Positions 1 through 8,674 of a stretch of 64,000 nucleotides of DNA are shown here, piece after piece. Source of the stretch: Sphingomonas sp. (GTDB taxonomy: Bacteria; Pseudomonadota; Alphaproteobacteria; Sphingomonadales; Sphingomonadaceae); assembly GCF_019635515.1 (NCBI RefSeq), contig NZ_JAHBZI010000001.1, positions 558,001 through 622,000 on the forward strand, in the 5' to 3' direction. Numbering within the stretch: the stretch's first letter is position 1; the number at the start of each line of letters is the position of its first letter. A program made the position numbers and the translations under genes. Under the pieces are notes generated by a model. The model was not told the DNA's origin. It saw only the letters and a list, made by a program, of their open reading frames with translations, and made no database searches.

Positions 1-1211
1 TCGTCGAAGGCGACATGGTTCCCGACGAAGCCGATGAGGGCGGCGGCGAGGACGAAGGCACCGACGACCGCGACGAGCCCGGCGACGAAGAAGGCGAGGG
101 CGAGGCTCAGCAGGGCGAGGGCCAGATGGAGGCGCGCGGCGAGCAGCGCGATACCGAGGCCGGCGAGGAGGGCGACCAGCAGGCCAGCGACGCGATGGAC
201 GATGGCGACGGCGATCCCGGCGACGAAGGCGAGGACGGCATGCTGCCGACGCGCCCGAACCGCCCGTGGAGCGATCTGCCGCCGCAATTCGAGTACAAGC
301 CCTATACCCGGCAGTTCGACGAAGAGATCGCCGCGACCGAGCTGTGCGACCCCGAAGAGCTGGATCGCCTGCGCTCCTATCTCGACCAGCAACTGGTGCA
401 TCTGCAATCGGCGGTGACCAAGCTCGCCAACCGGCTCCAGCGGCGGCTGATGGCGCAGCAGAACCGCAGCTGGGACTTCGATCAGGAAGAGGGCATTCTC
501 GACGCGGCGCGGCTGGCGCGGGTGATCGTCAATCCGATGCTGTCGCTCAGCTACAAGCATGAGCGCGACACCGAGTTCAAGGACACGGTCGTCACCCTGC
601 TGATCGACAATAGTGGCTCGATGCGCGGACGGCCGATCTCGATCGCCGCGATCAGCGCCGACATCCTCGCCCGCACGCTGGAGCGGGTGGGGGTCAAGAC
701 CGAGATACTCGGCTTCACCACCCGCGCCTGGAAGGGCGGGCAGGCGCGCGAGAAATGGCTCGCCGATGGCCGCCCCCCCCAGCCCGGCCGGCTCAACGAC
801 GTGCGCCACATCCTCTACAAGCAGGCCGACGAGCCGTGGCGGCGGGCGAAGAAGTCGCTCGGGCTGATGATGCGCGAGGGGCTGCTCAAGGAGAATATCG
901 ACGGCGAGGCGCTGCTGTGGGCGCACCAGCGGCTGATCGGGCGGCCCGAGGACCGCAAGATATTGATGGTGATCTCGGATGGTGCGCCGGTCGACGATTC
1001 GACGCTGTCGGTGAATTCGGGGAGCTATCTGGAGCGGCATCTGCGGCAGGTGATCGCGTGGATCGAGAGCCGCTCGCCGGTCGAGCTGGTGGCGATCGGG
1101 ATCGGACATGACGTGACGCGCTATTACAGCCGTGCGGTGACGATCATGGATGCCGAGCAGCTGGCCGGGACGATGGTCGAGCAGCTCGCGGCGCTGTTTG
1201 ATAGCGAGTGA
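1..1211 (+). CDS. cobT: Cobaltochelatase subunit CobT, 5'-truncated by window edge
   Basis: CobT is part of the CobNST complex that inserts cobalt into hydrogenobyrinic acid a,c-diamide in aerobic cobalamin synthesis; CobS and CobT form the AAA+ chaperone module. The frame is open from base 3, so the true start lies upstream of the window. The visible 402 residues begin with a long Asp/Glu/Gly-rich acidic linker (about 1-85), typical of CobT, followed by a C-terminal von Willebrand A domain. The metal-binding MIDAS motif reads DNSGSM near visible residue 200, and a second conserved stretch reads [11 protein letters not shown]. CobS would be expected just upstream. The acidic linker gives unusually repetitive codon use (GAC, GAG, GGC). 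Confidence 0.93.
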   Translation, partial: VEGDMVPDEADEGGGEDEGTDDRDEPGDEEGEGEAQQGEGQMEARGEQRDTEAGEEGDQQASDAMDDGDGDPGDEGEDGMLPTRPNRPWSDLPPQFEYKPYTRQFDEEIAATELCDPEELDRLRSYLDQQLVHLQSAVTKLANRLQRRLMAQQNRSWDFDQEEGILDAARLARVIVNPMLSLSYKHERDTEFKDTVVTLLIDNSGSMRGRPISIAAISADILARTLERVGVKTEILGFTTRAWKGGQAREKWLADGRPPQPGRLNDVRHILYKQADEPWRRAKKSLGLMMREGLLKENIDGEALLWAHQRLIGRPEDRKILMVISDGAPVDDSTLSVNSGSYLERHLRQVIAWIESRSPVELVAIGIGHDVTRYYSRAVTIMDAEQLAGTMVEQLAALFDSE

Positions 1212-1226
1212 GCCGTTCTTTCTATC

Positions 1227-1303
1227 GTCATCTCGGCGAACGCCGGGCCCCAGAGCAAGGCGCGTGCCCTGTAACCCTGGGCCCCGGCGTTCGCCGGGGT
1301 GAC
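1227..1303. repeat. Interspersed palindromic repeat between cobT and RHH gene
   Basis: A 77-bp imperfect inverted repeat. The left arm runs from gtcatctcggcgaacgccgg through a ccccag segment; the right arm is its near reverse complement (ctgggccccggcgttcgccg, then gggtgac). It would form a long GC-rich hairpin in RNA and could end cobT transcription. Repeats with these arms recur between genes in sphingomonad genomes, from general knowledge; only one copy is visible here. Confidence 0.7.
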
Positions 1304-1314
1304 GGACGTCGGGC

Positions 1315-1563
1315 GTGAACGTCGATCCGCCCGCGGGCGGCTTCCACGGTCCGGTCAAGCGTTCGGTGACGATCGCCGGGCACCAGACCTCGATCAGCCT
1401 GGAGCCGATCTTCTGGGAGGCGCTCGAAGCCGCCGCCGCGGAGCGCGCGCTGCCGCTCAACGCGCTGGTCGCGGCGATCGATCATGCCCGTATCTCGGGC
1501 GAAGACCCGCCCAATCTCGCCAGCGCGATCCGCACATGGCTGATGGACCTGCGGCATCGCTGA
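1315..1563 (+). CDS. Ribbon-helix-helix domain protein
   Basis: An 82-residue protein with a GTG start. The segment KRSVTIAGHQTSISLEPIFW fits the strand and first helix of an RHH_4-type ribbon-helix-helix DNA-binding fold, and the next helix (NALVAAIDHARISGEDPPNL, then SAIRTWLMD) matches small sphingomonad proteins of this family. The role is unknown; such proteins are usually called antitoxin-like or aryl-sulfate sulfotransferase-like regulators. No toxin-like partner is adjacent: upstream is the palindromic repeat and downstream an iron-type promoter. It is probably a stand-alone gene. Confidence 0.75.
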   Translation: MNVDPPAGGFHGPVKRSVTIAGHQTSISLEPIFWEALEAAAAERALPLNALVAAIDHARISGEDPPNLASAIRTWLMDLRHR

Positions 1564-1580
1564 CACATTTTGCGACAAAT

Positions 1581-1631
1581 TTGCGAGTTACTCGCAATAA
1601 CATTGACTCTGCGAACGCTTCGCAATAGCTG
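1581..1631 (+). promoter_or_regulatory. Promoter with two Fur-like palindromes ahead of the TonB receptor gene
   Basis: Two perfect inverted repeats are seen: TTGCGAG-TTA-CTCGCAA at 1581-1597 and TGCGAA-CGC-TTCGCA at 1610-1624. A -35 TTGACT (1603-1608) and a -10 TAGCTG (1626-1631) are 17 bp apart, so the second palindrome fills the spacer exactly. This is the usual layout for iron-dependent repression. The palindrome core GCGAACGNTTCGC recurs in the promoter at 8617-8645. Confidence 0.6.
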
Positions 1632-1664
1632 CCCCCGCAACGACCATACCGAAAAGGGGCTATC

Positions 1665-4193
1665 GTGATTCGTTCCAGTTCTGCCGTGCGCGGCTCTTCC
1701 GCATCCTTCCTCGCGCTCGCATGCGTCGGCTTCATCGCGTCGGCGCCCCTGGCGCATGCCAAGGCGCCCGATCCCGATGCGCGGGCAGGCGCCAGCGAGG
1801 ACGACGATCAGGACCGCCCCGCGCAGGACCGCAACCAGATCGTCGTCACCGGCGAGCGCGTCGAGCAGGTCGGGCCGAAATCGACCGCGCCGCTGGTCAA
1901 CACCCCCCGCTCGGTGGTCGTCCTGCCGGCGCAGGTGATCGAGCAGACCGGGTCGGCGAGCCTGTCCGAAGCGCTGCGCACCGTTCCCGGCATTACCTTC
2001 GGCGCCGCCGAGGGTGGCAACCCGATCGGCGACCGCCCTTTCATCCGCGGTTTTGACGGCCAGGGCTCGACCTTCGTCGATGGCGTGCGCGATATCGCCG
2101 CGCAGACCCGCGAAGTCTTCGCGACCGACCAGGTCCAGATCGTCCGCGGTTCGGATTCGACGCTGGGCGGGCGCGGCAGCGCCGGCGGCTCGATCAACAT
2201 CATTTCCAAGCTGCCGGTCTCGGGCAATTTCGTCCGCGCCAATGCGAGCTACGGCACGGCGGACTACAAGCGCTTCACCGTCGACCTGAATCAGGAACTG
2301 GGACACAATATCGGCGTCCGCATCGCCGCGCTCTATCATGATCAGGATGTCGCCGGCCGCGACGCGATCTGGTCGCGCCGCTGGGGTGTCGCCCCGTCGC
2401 TCACGCTGGGCCTCGGCACCGATACCCGCCTGACGGCGGCCTATTATTACCTCGAGAGCCACGAACTGCCCGACAGCGGCATCCCGTTCCTCTATACACT
2501 CAACAATCACCCCGGCACCGGTGCGATCGAGACCGGTCCGGCGATTGGCCGCATCACCACCATCGGCGGCGTGACCGGTACGGTCGACCGCTCGACCTTC
2601 TATGGCCTGAAGGCCCGCGACTTCCGCGACGCGACGACCCATCAGGCATTGATGCGCGTCGAGCATGATTTCGGCGATGTGACGCTGCGCAACACCTCGC
2701 GCTACACGCACAACGACCAGAGCTATATCTTCCTGCTGCCGGACGACAGCCAGGGCAACGTCTATGGCACCGCCGCGACCAACCCGACCACCGGGGCGGC
2801 GGGCGCGCGCGGCGACGTGCTCACCGGCGGCTATGTCTGGACGCGTGGCAACACCCGCTATGGCTATACCGACACGCTGACCAACCAGACCGACCTGTTC
2901 GGCACCTTCGACACCGGCTCGATCAAGCACAGCTTTGCCGCCGGCGTGGAAGTGAGCTGGGAGAAGGCGCGGCGCGGCACATTCGTCTCGGCGAACGGAT
3001 CGACGATCAGCCCACGCTGCAACGCTGCGACGATCGCGCGCTTCTATTGCGTCAGCCTGTTCAATCCGAACCCCGATGCCGCCTGGGTCAATTACGCGAG
3101 CGACACCTCGACGGTGGTCACCCCGATCGCGAAGGTCCTGCCGATCCAGGAAACGCAGAACGAAGCGAAGACCGTCTCGGTCTATGGTTTCGACTCGATC
3201 ACGCTGCTGCCGTCGCTGATCCTCAATCTGGGCGTGCGCTACGATCGCTTCGAAACCAAGGTGACGCCAGGCCAGGCTGCGACCGCGACCAGCACGTTCA
3301 CGCTGGAGCGCAAGGATAATTTGTTCAACTGGCAGGCGGGCCTGGTCTTCAAGCCGACCAGCAACACCAGCCTTTACGCCAGCTACGCGACCGCGGCGAC
3401 TCCGCCAAACGCGCTGCTCGGCGAAGGGCAGGAACAGAATTCGCTCGGCACCACCAACACGCCCGCCGCGCTGGCGCTGCTCAACAGTCTCAAGATCGAG
3501 AAGACCAAGTCTTATGAAATCGGCGCCAAGGCCAATCTATTCGACAATCAGCTCGCACTGACGCTGGCGGCGTTCCAGACCGACACCGACAATGCCCGTG
3601 TGACCGGCCCGAACAACACCGTCGAGTTCATCGGCAAGCGCCGCATCCGCGGCGTGGAGTTCAGCTTCAATGGCAATATCACCAACTGGCTGACGGTGTT
3701 CGGAGGCTATACGCATCTCGATCCCAAGATCGTCGATGGCGGCTTCACCGCACTCACCGCCGCAGCCGTCGGCGCGCAAGCGGCGAAGGTGGTGCTGGTG
3801 CCCTCGGTCAATACCGGCCGTCAGGCGACCCAGACCGCGCGCGACAGCTTCACGCTTTGGGCGAATGTAAAGCCGATCGAGGGCCTGAGCTTGGGCGGCG
3901 GCGCTTTCTATACCAGCAAGCAATATGGCGGCTATGCCGACAATCGCACCGCGACGCAGACCAGCGCGGGCGTGGTGACGGTCAATCCGGCGACCAAGGT
4001 GCTCTCGCGCTCCATCCCGGAATATTGGCGCTTCGATGCCCGGATCGGCTATACGATCAGCCCGAATGTGGAGCTGAGCGTCAACGTGCAGAACATCACC
4101 GACAAGGTCTATTTCACCCAGGCCTATACCTCGCATTATGCGTCGATCGCGCCGGGCCGCTCGGCCTTCGCCACGATCGGGCTGAAGTTCTGA
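1665..4193 (+). CDS. TonB-dependent siderophore receptor (Fiu/PiuA type)
   Basis: An 842-residue outer-membrane receptor that would import a ferric siderophore using TonB energy. The GTG start is preceded by an AGGGG Shine-Dalgarno sequence. Residues 1-33 form a signal peptide ending in AHA. A TonB-box-like stretch (IVVTGERVE) follows near residue 57, then the plug domain (VLPAQVIEQTGSASLSEALR, RGFDGQGSTFVDGVRD, QIVRGSDSTLGGRGSAGGSI) and a 22-strand barrel ending in aromatic F-A-T-I-G-L-K-F. The next genes, Sel1 and PiuC, match the Pseudomonas piuA/PA4516/piuC neighbourhood, which supports a catecholate-type siderophore role. Fur-like boxes sit in its promoter. Confidence 0.9.
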   Translation: MIRSSSAVRGSSASFLALACVGFIASAPLAHAKAPDPDARAGASEDDDQDRPAQDRNQIVVTGERVEQVGPKSTAPLVNTPRSVVVLPAQVIEQTGSASLSEALRTVPGITFGAAEGGNPIGDRPFIRGFDGQGSTFVDGVRDIAAQTREVFATDQVQIVRGSDSTLGGRGSAGGSINIISKLPVSGNFVRANASYGTADYKRFTVDLNQELGHNIGVRIAALYHDQDVAGRDAIWSRRWGVAPSLTLGLGTDTRLTAAYYYLESHELPDSGIPFLYTLNNHPGTGAIETGPAIGRITTIGGVTGTVDRSTFYGLKARDFRDATTHQALMRVEHDFGDVTLRNTSRYTHNDQSYIFLLPDDSQGNVYGTAATNPTTGAAGARGDVLTGGYVWTRGNTRYGYTDTLTNQTDLFGTFDTGSIKHSFAAGVEVSWEKARRGTFVSANGSTISPRCNAATIARFYCVSLFNPNPDAAWVNYASDTSTVVTPIAKVLPIQETQNEAKTVSVYGFDSITLLPSLILNLGVRYDRFETKVTPGQAATATSTFTLERKDNLFNWQAGLVFKPTSNTSLYASYATAATPPNALLGEGQEQNSLGTTNTPAALALLNSLKIEKTKSYEIGAKANLFDNQLALTLAAFQTDTDNARVTGPNNTVEFIGKRRIRGVEFSFNGNITNWLTVFGGYTHLDPKIVDGGFTALTAAAVGAQAAKVVLVPSVNTGRQATQTARDSFTLWANVKPIEGLSLGGGAFYTSKQYGGYADNRTATQTSAGVVTVNPATKVLSRSIPEYWRFDARIGYTISPNVELSVNVQNITDKVYFTQAYTSHYASIAPGRSAFATIGLKF

Positions 4194-4882
4194 GCGAACC
4201 GCTCGACCAATTCTCCGCTAAGGAGATCGCCGCCCGCCTCTCCGGTTCGCCGGAGGCGCGGGCGGCGCTGATTCGTACAGGCGCCGAAGAGGGTGTGGCC
4301 GAGGCGCAGGCGGTGCTGGGGCAGATGCTGCTCGATGCGGGCCAGGCGGCCGAAGGGTTTGCCTGGTTCAACAAGGCGGCGGCGCAGGGCCATCTGATGG
4401 CGCTCAACATGGTCGGGCGCTGTTACGATCTCGGCTGGGGTGTGGCTATCGACAAGGCGCGGGCGGCGGAATGCTTTCGTATCGCCGCCGAGCGCGGGCT
4501 CGACTGGGGCATGTACAATTACGCGACGTCGCTGACGCTGGGCGAGGGCGTTGCCGAGGACAAGCCGGCGGCGCTGGGCTGGTTCGAGAAGGCCGCGGCG
4601 ATGGGCAATGCCAAGGCGATCAACTATATCGGTAGCTTCCATGAGGATGGCTGGGTGGTGACGAAGGACATGGCGAAGGCGGCGGAATTTTATTCCCGCG
4701 CGGCGGAGGGCGGCGATTTCCGCGGAGCGTTCAACCATGCCCGGATGCTTGCGAGCGAAGGACGCCTGGAGGAGGCGCGCGGCTGGATCGCGCGCTGCTT
4801 CGAAACCGCGACACCGGCTTTCGTGGAGAAGGCGCGCGCGTTTCTCGCGGCATCGCCCTGGCCCGAGTTACGCGCATGCTGA
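4190..4882 (+). CDS. Sel1-repeat (TPR-like) protein of the piu operon
   Basis: About 230 residues built from repeated Sel1 units ([60 protein letters not shown]), a helical solenoid used for protein-protein contacts. It lies between the receptor and piuC, as PA4516 accompanies piuC in Pseudomonas. There is no ATG near the expected start. The frame entered at 4190 is CTG overlapping the receptor's TGA stop (CTGA), which suggests translational coupling with a CTG start. The next alternative, GTG at 4295, would cut into the first repeat. It overlaps piuC by 7 nt. Function within iron uptake is unknown. Confidence 0.75.
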   Translation: MSEPLDQFSAKEIAARLSGSPEARAALIRTGAEEGVAEAQAVLGQMLLDAGQAAEGFAWFNKAAAQGHLMALNMVGRCYDLGWGVAIDKARAAECFRIAAERGLDWGMYNYATSLTLGEGVAEDKPAALGWFEKAAAMGNAKAINYIGSFHEDGWVVTKDMAKAAEFYSRAAEGGDFRGAFNHARMLASEGRLEEARGWIARCFETATPAFVEKARAFLAASPWPELRAC

Positions 4883-5559
4883 TCGCGATTCCGGAACTGC
4901 TCTCGGCCGATGAAGTCGCGCGCGTGCGCGGAATCATCGACGCGGTGGAATGGGTCGATGGCAACGTCACCTCGGGCGCGCAATCGGCGCTGGCCAAGCG
5001 CAACGAGCAATTGCCTGAAGGCACCCCGGCGCATGCCGAAGCGGGCGGCATCATCCTCGATGCGCTCGGCCGCTCGGGGCTGTTCGTGGCGGCGGCGCTG
5101 CCGCTCAAAGTGTTCCCGCCCTTGTTCAACCGCTATGCCGGCGGGCAGGCGTTCGGCACGCATGTCGACAACGCCGTTCGCATCCAGCGCGGCAGCGACT
5201 TCCGCATCCGTAGCGACCTTTCGATGACGGTCTTCCTTGAAGACGATGCGGCCTATGATGGCGGCGAACTGGTGATCGAGGGCAATTTCGGCGAGCAATC
5301 GGTCAAGCTGCCGGCGGGACATGCGGTGCTCTATCCCTCATCGAGCCTGCACCATGTGACGCCGGTGACGCGCGGGCGGCGGGTGGCGAGCTTCTTCTGG
5401 ATCCAGTCGATGGTTCGCGATGACGGTGCGCGGCGGATATTGTTCGAGATGGATCAAGGCGTGCAGGGCGCGGCGGAAGCGCTCGGGCAGGATCATGCGA
5501 CGGTCATCGCGCTGACGGGGGTATATCACAATCTGTTGCGGCGCTGGGCCGACGCCTAG
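4876..5559 (+). CDS. piuC: PKHD-type Fe(II)/2-oxoglutarate hydroxylase PiuC/YbiX
   Basis: A 227-residue cytoplasmic dioxygenase of the PiuC/YbiX family, encoded beside siderophore receptors and presumed to act on the imported siderophore or its iron complex. The start [18 protein letters not shown] matches the family. The metal ligands are the His and Asp of GTHVDN and the distal His in [12 protein letters not shown]; the following Arg of TRGRR is the likely 2-oxoglutarate anchor. Length is normal for the family (about 226). It ends at a CTAG shared with the opposing apbE gene, so the two convergent genes overlap by 4 bp. Confidence 0.92.
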   Translation: MLIAIPELLSADEVARVRGIIDAVEWVDGNVTSGAQSALAKRNEQLPEGTPAHAEAGGIILDALGRSGLFVAAALPLKVFPPLFNRYAGGQAFGTHVDNAVRIQRGSDFRIRSDLSMTVFLEDDAAYDGGELVIEGNFGEQSVKLPAGHAVLYPSSSLHHVTPVTRGRRVASFFWIQSMVRDDGARRILFEMDQGVQGAAEALGQDHATVIALTGVYHNLLRRWADA

Positions 5560-6467
5560 CCGATCATGGTTTGCAGCGCGGGTGAAAGGTATTCCTCGAA
5601 TCCGCTTTCGCCGCGCACCGCCATATGCACTGCCAGCCCCTCGCGTTCGGCGAGCGGCATCCCTTCCGGCCCCAGCACGGTCAGCGCCGTCGCCCAGGCG
5701 TCCGCCAGCATGCAGCTGGGGTGCAGCACGGTCACCGATGCGACGCCATTGTCCGCCGGACGGCCGGTGCGCGGATCGAGGGTGTGGGCATAGACCTTGC
5801 CGCCCCGGGCGAAGGCGCGGCGATAGTCGCCGGACGTCGCGACCGCCAGACCATGCAGCGCGACGCGGACCGGAGCGAGGGCGGCCCCGGGCACTGGTTC
5901 GAGATCGACCCACCAGGGCTGCCCGTCCGGCTTGATCCCCTCGCCGCGCAGTTCGCCGCCGACTTCGATCAGGAAGTCGCGCACCTCCATGCCGCGCAGC
6001 CGCTCCGCGACCGCATCGACCGCGAAGCCCTTGGCGATACCGGACAGGTCAAGCGTGGCTGGCGCGGTGCGGCGAAAGCGGGTGCCGTCGATCTCGAGAT
6101 GATCGCGTCCGGATTCCCGCAGCGCTTCGGCGATCTCGGTGTCCGCCGGGACGTCCGCACGGGGCCCGGGCGGGCCAAACCCCCACAGATCGACCAGCCG
6201 GCCCATCGCCGGATCGAACGCGCCGCCGCTCGCTCGAGCTATCCGCAACGCCGCCGCCAGCACCGTCGCAAGATCGCGCGGCAGGGGCTGCCACCAACCC
6301 GGTGCGCCGCGATTCAACCGCCCCAGATTCGAATCTGGTGCCCAGTGGCTCATCTCTGCGACGATGCGATCCAGGACCTGCTGGATCTCGCCGGCGAGCG
6401 GGCCCGCGCCGCCGATGACCTTCGCCGACCAGCTGGTGCCCATGGTCTCGCCCGACAGCTCGGCCAC
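5556..6467 (-). CDS. apbE: FAD:protein FMN transferase ApbE
   Basis: A 303-residue enzyme that attaches FMN covalently to Ser/Thr of target flavoproteins, usually outside the cytoplasm. Family signatures seen are [11 protein letters not shown] at the N terminus, [19 protein letters not shown] (about 150-170), [10 protein letters not shown], and the end segment [18 protein letters not shown] (here [17 protein letters not shown]). The GTG start at 6467 is a choice; the frame stays open upstream to the end of the DUF4198 gene, so a longer N terminus is possible and no lipobox is visible in the chosen form. It is the last gene of the PepSY/DUF2271/DUF4198/ApbE operon. A likely target is a flavoprotein reductase linked to this iron system. 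Confidence 0.88.
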   Translation of the reverse strand: MAELSGETMGTSWSAKVIGGAGPLAGEIQQVLDRIVAEMSHWAPDSNLGRLNRGAPGWWQPLPRDLATVLAAALRIARASGGAFDPAMGRLVDLWGFGPPGPRADVPADTEIAEALRESGRDHLEIDGTRFRRTAPATLDLSGIAKGFAVDAVAERLRGMEVRDFLIEVGGELRGEGIKPDGQPWWVDLEPVPGAALAPVRVALHGLAVATSGDYRRAFARGGKVYAHTLDPRTGRPADNGVASVTVLHPSCMLADAWATALTVLGPEGMPLAEREGLAVHMAVRGESGFEEYLSPALQTMIG

Positions 6468-6541
6468 AAAGGCAGCGGCCTGCCGCCGGTGGAACGCGGC
6501 TGGTGACAGGCCGCCGGGAATCGCGACTCTGGGCGTCAGGC

Positions 6542-7372
6542 TCAGGGCGCGAGCACCTCAAGCGTGGTGATATAGGCGACGCGGCGCTGCGGCTGGGCGC
6601 CGGCCGGCGGCGGACCTTCCATCGCCGGGCCGCCATCGGGCACGACGTTCAGCCAGTACATGCCGGGCGTCGGCCATTTGATCGTGACCTTGCCCTCGGC
6701 ATCGGTCCTGGCGTCGATCTGGTGGAGCCCGTCGCGATAGCGGATGCCGCCGGGGATCGCGACGACCTTGAGGTTGGCGCCGGGCTTGCCGTCCAGCAGG
6801 AATTTGAAGGTCGCGCCCTCGCCCGCGATCAGGTCATTGGGGTGCGTCACCGGCACCAGCTCGATGCCGCGGCCGCTGGTCTTGAAGACGGTGTCGGTCG
6901 GTGCGCCCTGGGTGATGAAGGTCTCGTTGCGCGAGACGACCTCGGCGGTCTGCACGTCGGTGGCACCGGCGGGGATCGCGGCAGCCAGTGTGGCGGTGGT
7001 GGTGCCGCGCGGCAGCTGCCTGGTCTCGCCGTTCAGCTTGTAGCTGCCGAACACGCCTTCGTTGAGGATCGACAGGCGATAGGTGCCCTGCTGGGTCAGA
7101 TGCAGGTCGAAGGTCGCGCGGAACTTGCCGACCGCATGGTTCTCGACCTTGCCCTCGGTGCCGTCGGGCTGGGTGACGGTGGGGAGGGCGGCGAGCGGGC
7201 GATGATCGAAGAAGAAGACTTCGTTCGACGCGGCGGCATCGACGGTCACCCAATTGTCGGTGCCCGAGACGATCGTCGACGAGGGCAGCAGCCAGGCGCG
7301 GTGGGCATAGGCGGCGGGCGCGGCGATCGCGGCGAACGCGGCGGCGGCGATGAGGGGCTTGCGGAGGTTCAT
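6542..7372 (-). CDS. DUF4198 domain-containing periplasmic protein
   Basis: A 276-residue protein with a signal peptide (about 1-23, ending AYA) followed by HRAWLLPSSTIVSG, the characteristic start of DUF4198 proteins, which are often annotated as nickel- or metal-uptake substrate-binding-like. Beta-rich segments follow and the C-terminal part looks like a transthyretin-like carrier fold (EGKVTIKWPTPGMYWLNVVP). It lies between DUF2271 and ApbE genes with 16 and 74 nt gaps. Its biochemical role is not established; context ties it to iron-regulated membrane redox functions. Confidence 0.85.
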   Translation of the reverse strand: MNLRKPLIAAAAFAAIAAPAAYAHRAWLLPSSTIVSGTDNWVTVDAAASNEVFFFDHRPLAALPTVTQPDGTEGKVENHAVGKFRATFDLHLTQQGTYRLSILNEGVFGSYKLNGETRQLPRGTTTATLAAAIPAGATDVQTAEVVSRNETFITQGAPTDTVFKTSGRGIELVPVTHPNDLIAGEGATFKFLLDGKPGANLKVVAIPGGIRYRDGLHQIDARTDAEGKVTIKWPTPGMYWLNVVPDGGPAMEGPPPAGAQPQRRVAYITTLEVLAP

Positions 7373-7388
7373 GAGCTTGTCCTTCAGA

Positions 7389-7922
7389 TCAGCGCTTGAG
7401 GGTCAGCGAAACGGCGCCGAGCTCGCCCGAGCCCTTGGCGCTGGCCGAGACGGCCGTTTTGCCGTCCCAGTTGAACGGCACCGCAACGACTTCGCGGCCG
7501 CCGGCCTCGCGGGCGGCTTCGATCATCAGCTTGTAAGCGCCGGGAGTCAGGTTCGGCATCGATCCGCGGCCGCCGGTAAAAGCGAGCTTGTGGGTGCCGG
7601 GCGCGCGGGTCGCGCCGGTCAGGCCGTCGGCGGGAAAGCTGAGGCCACGGCCCGAGGCGCGCCACCATTGGCGCACGTCGCGCAGCCACTTGGTGCCTTC
7701 GCCTTCATTGCCCTTGAGATCGAAATCGTACCACACCGCGATGGTGCGCGGCGTGACGCCTTCCTTTTCGAGCCAGATCGCCACGTACGGACGGTGATAT
7801 TCGGCGACGGTCAGCTTGGGGATGGCGACCGAGAGATCGAGCGTCTGGGCGCTGGCCGCGGCGGGCGAAAGCGCCACGCCGCTCAGCGCTGCGGCGGTCA
7901 ATCCGGTGAGGCGGAACTGCAT
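7389..7922 (-). CDS. DUF2271 domain-containing periplasmic protein
   Basis: A 177-residue protein with a signal peptide (MQFRLTGLTAAALSGVALSP to about residue 25, cut after ASA). The mature part contains the DUF2271 hallmarks VAEYHRPYVAIWLEKEG, TIAVWYDFDLKGNEGEGTKW, LRDVRQWWRASG, and a GTHKL/GAYKL pair. Family members occur with PepSY membrane proteins and ApbE; their function is unknown. The gene is 13 nt downstream of the PepSY gene on the same strand. Confidence 0.87.
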   Translation of the reverse strand: MQFRLTGLTAAALSGVALSPAAASAQTLDLSVAIPKLTVAEYHRPYVAIWLEKEGVTPRTIAVWYDFDLKGNEGEGTKWLRDVRQWWRASGRGLSFPADGLTGATRAPGTHKLAFTGGRGSMPNLTPGAYKLMIEAAREAGGREVVAVPFNWDGKTAVSASAKGSGELGAVSLTLKR

Positions 7923-7935
7923 ATGCGGGTTTCCC

Positions 7936-8577
7936 TTAGTGGATCAGGAAGATGGCGATGATCGCCGGGATGAGGAGGCCGAGGCCGACCAGCGGCCAGG
8001 TGCTCTTGCGGTGCTTCGAATGCATCTGGAGCAATACCAGTCCGGTGAGCGAGAAGATCACGCAAGCCAGCACGAAGATGTCGATGAACCATTTCCACAC
8101 GGTGCCGGCGTTGCGGCCCTTATGGAGATCGTTGAGATAGGCGATCCAGCCGCGCGAGGCGTTCTCGCTGGTGACGGCGCCGGTCTCGCGATCGATCGAG
8201 ATCCAGGCATCGCCGCCGGGGCGGGGCATGCCGAGATAGATTTCGTCCGGACGCCATTCGGCGATCCCGTCCGCCTTCATCTTGACGGCATCACCGATGA
8301 ACTTGGCGACATCGGCGGGCAGCGGCTTCTTGGCGTCGGGCGCGTCGTCGGGCTTGACCTTGGCCAGCAGCGGCGGCGGCAGCTGCGCGGTGGCCTCGAC
8401 CGATTTCGGCGATCCTTCGATCTGGCCGGCATGATTGAGCGTGAAGCCGGTGATCGCGAACAGCATCAACCCGATCAGGCTGATCGCCGAGCTCATCCAA
8501 TGCCAGGTATGGAGCTGCTTCAGCCAGAAGCTCTTCCGGCTGCGCTTTCGGGGAGCCGGTGCGGCGGTTGCATCCAT
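7936..8577 (-). CDS. PepSY-associated TM helix protein
   Basis: A 213-residue inner-membrane protein. An N-terminal basic stretch is followed by a transmembrane helix (WMSSAISLIGLMLFAITGFTLNHAG), a periplasmic PepSY-like domain with DEIYLGMPRPGGDAWISIDRETGAV, then a second helix (WFIDIFVLACVIFSLTGLVL) and a third at the end (WPLVGLGLLIPAIIAIFLIH). PepSY-TM proteins are linked to ferric-siderophore reduction at the inner membrane. It is the first gene of a four-gene minus-strand operon whose promoter carries a Fur-like palindrome. Confidence 0.88.
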   Translation of the reverse strand: MDATAAPAPRKRSRKSFWLKQLHTWHWMSSAISLIGLMLFAITGFTLNHAGQIEGSPKSVEATAQLPPPLLAKVKPDDAPDAKKPLPADVAKFIGDAVKMKADGIAEWRPDEIYLGMPRPGGDAWISIDRETGAVTSENASRGWIAYLNDLHKGRNAGTVWKWFIDIFVLACVIFSLTGLVLLQMHSKHRKSTWPLVGLGLLIPAIIAIFLIH

Positions 8578-8616
8578 CGGGCGGGGTTCAGACTCGGGAG
8601 TGGAAACTATGCTCGG

Positions 8617-8645
8617 CCATTAACGCGAACGATTCGCAATTGCAA
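8617..8645 (-). promoter_or_regulatory. Fur-like operator/promoter of the PepSY operon
   Basis: On the minus strand a -35 TTGCAA (8645-8640) and a -10 TAATGG (8622-8617) are spaced 17 bp. The spacer contains the palindrome GCGAA-CGA-TTCGC (8625-8637), which differs by one base from the one in the receptor promoter at 1611-1623. This suggests joint control of both ends of the iron locus. Confidence 0.55.
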
Positions 8646-8674
8646 ATCATGGTGTTGAAAATCGCGCGCCAATT

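Noticed and set aside
1482..2930. Long minus-strand open frame (482 codons) opposite the first TonB receptor gene
   Set aside because: Arg/Ala/Gly/Asp-rich composition with no family resemblance; it is the complement of a clear receptor gene in high-GC DNA.
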